Translations under genes and position numbers: made by a program
Shown: piece by piece, positions 4,802 to 5,650 of the stretch
Layout: each line of letters begins with the position of its first letter
Position numbering within the stretch: position 1 is the first letter of the stretch
The notes under the pieces: generated by a model
What the model was told of the DNA's origin: nothing
Database searches by the model: none
Seen by the model: only the letters and a program-made list of their open reading frames with translations
Assembly: GCA_900551635.1 (NCBI GenBank)
Contig: URWQ01000116.1
Span: 1-5,650 of the forward strand
From: an uncultured Collinsella sp.
Lineage (GTDB): Bacteria > Actinomycetota > Coriobacteriia > Coriobacteriales > Coriobacteriaceae
Direction of reading: 5' to 3'
DNA: 5,650 nt

Positions 4802-5650
4802 ACAGCGACATTCTATCCCAGCCGGACCGGGGGCTCGGCCTCGACCGGCCCCAGACCGAGGCCCTGCTCGCGCTGTTCTCGCGGTGCGACGACCTGAGGG
4901 AGTTCGGCAGGGAGGTGATCCAGTCCGTGGTCAACGCCCTGATGGACTCCCAGGCGCAGGAGGCCTGCGGCGCGCCCCGCGGCTCCAGGTCGCCCGAGCG
5001 CGTCAACAGCAGGAACGGCTACCGCGAGAGGTCCCTGTCGACCTCCCTCGGCGACCTCGAGCTGCGGGTCCCCAAGCTGCGCGAGGGGACCTACTTCCCC
5101 GAGGGCATACTCGAGCGCTACACGCGCGTCCAGGCGTCCATGGTCGCGCTCGTGCGCGAGATGTACGTCGCTGGCGTGAGCACCCGCAAGGTCGGGCTCG
5201 TCGCCGAGGAGCTCGGCGTCTCGTCGCTGTCCAGCTCCGAGGTGTCGGCGCTGTGCGCCGGGCTGGACGAGGAGGCCGAGGCGTTCAGGACCCGGCCGAT
5301 CGAGGGCGAGCACCCCTACGTGTGGCTCGACGCGACCTACATGAAGTGCAGGACCGGCGGGCGCTACGCGAGCGTCGCGCTCGTCACGGCGATCGGCATG
5401 TCGTCCTCCGGGCACAAGGAGTTCCTCGGCTGCGCCTGCTTCGACAGCGAGAGCGAGGCCGCCTGGTCCGAGTTCCTCGGCTCCCTCAGGGACAGGGGCC
5501 TGCGCGGCGTGAGGCTCGCGGTGTCCGACGCCCACGCGGGGCTCGTCGCCGCCGTCTCCAGGGTCCTGCCGGGCTGCTCTTGGCAGCGGTGCCTGACGCA
5601 CCTCCAGCGCGACATCAGGGGCCACGTCCACAGCCTCGCCGGCCAGGCGC
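4795..5650 (+). CDS. IS256-family (mutator-type) transposase, C-terminus beyond the window
   Basis: DDE transposase that cuts and joins the ends of its own element. The first 285 residues are present, of about 390-420 usual for the family. The start is ATG 4795 with AAAGGA at 4783-4788. The N-terminal third is helical and DNA-binding-like (VPKLREGTYFPEG at residues 92-104, MYVAGVSTRKVG at 123-134). The catalytic core shows VWLDATYMK (first Asp, D179), AVSDAHAGL (second Asp, D245) and the family CxxH motif WQRCLTH (C266, H269). The catalytic Glu would lie past the edge. No stop or frameshift is seen, so the gene may be active. Codon use is unlike glnN: about 12 of 29 arginines are AGG, a codon absent from glnN, which supports separate ancestry. 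The opposite-strand frame at 4813-5631 is a shadow. Confidence 0.93.
   Translation, partial: MAHSDILSQPDRGLGLDRPQTEALLALFSRCDDLREFGREVIQSVVNALMDSQAQEACGAPRGSRSPERVNSRNGYRERSLSTSLGDLELRVPKLREGTYFPEGILERYTRVQASMVALVREMYVAGVSTRKVGLVAEELGVSSLSSSEVSALCAGLDEEAEAFRTRPIEGEHPYVWLDATYMKCRTGGRYASVALVTAIGMSSSGHKEFLGCACFDSESEAAWSEFLGSLRDRGLRGVRLAVSDAHAGLVAAVSRVLPGCSWQRCLTHLQRDIRGHVHSLAGQA

Larger units (their letters stand above)
4718..5650 (+). mobile_element. IS256-family insertion sequence, left part
   Basis: The transposase identifies the element. The left boundary is approximate. GAGTCGTGGTGTAAG from 4718 resembles the GTGTAA-containing tips common in IS256-family terminal repeats and lies about 75 bases before the transposase start, a usual distance. 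The right end, the matching inverted repeat and the target duplication are outside the window, so the boundary cannot be confirmed. The element sits downstream of glnN, behind two terminators facing in opposite directions, where insertion would do little harm. Confidence 0.75.

Noticed and set aside
4813..5631. 272-codon minus-strand open frame
   Set aside because: It is antisense to the IS256-family transposase, whose catalytic motifs are clear on the plus strand.

Overview
The window looks like a chromosomal segment of a high-GC Gram-positive gut-type bacterium. My best guess is the Coriobacteriia, Collinsella-like, but this rests on GC content, gene content and sequence style and no search was possible. 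It holds a folate/methionine module on the minus strand, a nitrogen-assimilation gene on the plus strand, and a mobile, repeat-rich right end.

Left part (1-1680, minus strand): metF (5,10-methylenetetrahydrofolate reductase, 799-1680) overlaps by one base (TAATG) a gene for a stand-alone vitamin B12-dependent methionine synthase activation-domain protein (28-799). As written, that second gene is broken by a frameshift near 331-349. A third gene begins at position 18 behind a good ribosome binding site and leaves the window after six codons. Together they suggest an operon that makes methyl-THF and keeps a cobalamin-dependent methionine synthase active.

Middle (1681-4260): a 426-base divergent intergenic region separates metF from glnN (2107-4194), a full-length type III glutamine synthetase. 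The region is rich in symmetry. It has a split palindrome at 1845-1870, a GGTATACC palindrome at 1770-1777, and three successive stem-loops directly upstream of glnN. The first stem-loop also fits the spacing of an actinobacterial GlnR box (four 5-mers separated by 6 bases). A strong intrinsic terminator follows glnN at 4225-4257.

Right part (4261-5650): no housekeeping gene is visible. There is an AT-rich unit with about 34-bp imperfect terminal inverted repeats (4317-4534, MITE-like), holding an odd short reading frame. Next come a 38-base interrupted palindrome containing a tRNA T-loop-like sequence (4549-4586), a minus-strand intrinsic terminator (4596-4627) with a possible 39-codon reading frame ending just before it, and the 5' two-thirds of an IS256-family transposase gene (4795 to beyond the edge). 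The transposase start codon lies in one arm of a 9-bp inverted repeat. This end looks like a nested insertion site behind the glnN terminator.

No convincing new defence or other multi-gene system is visible. The points most worth a second look are the putative glnN control region, the frameshifted methionine synthase activator, and the composite repeat at 4317-4627.
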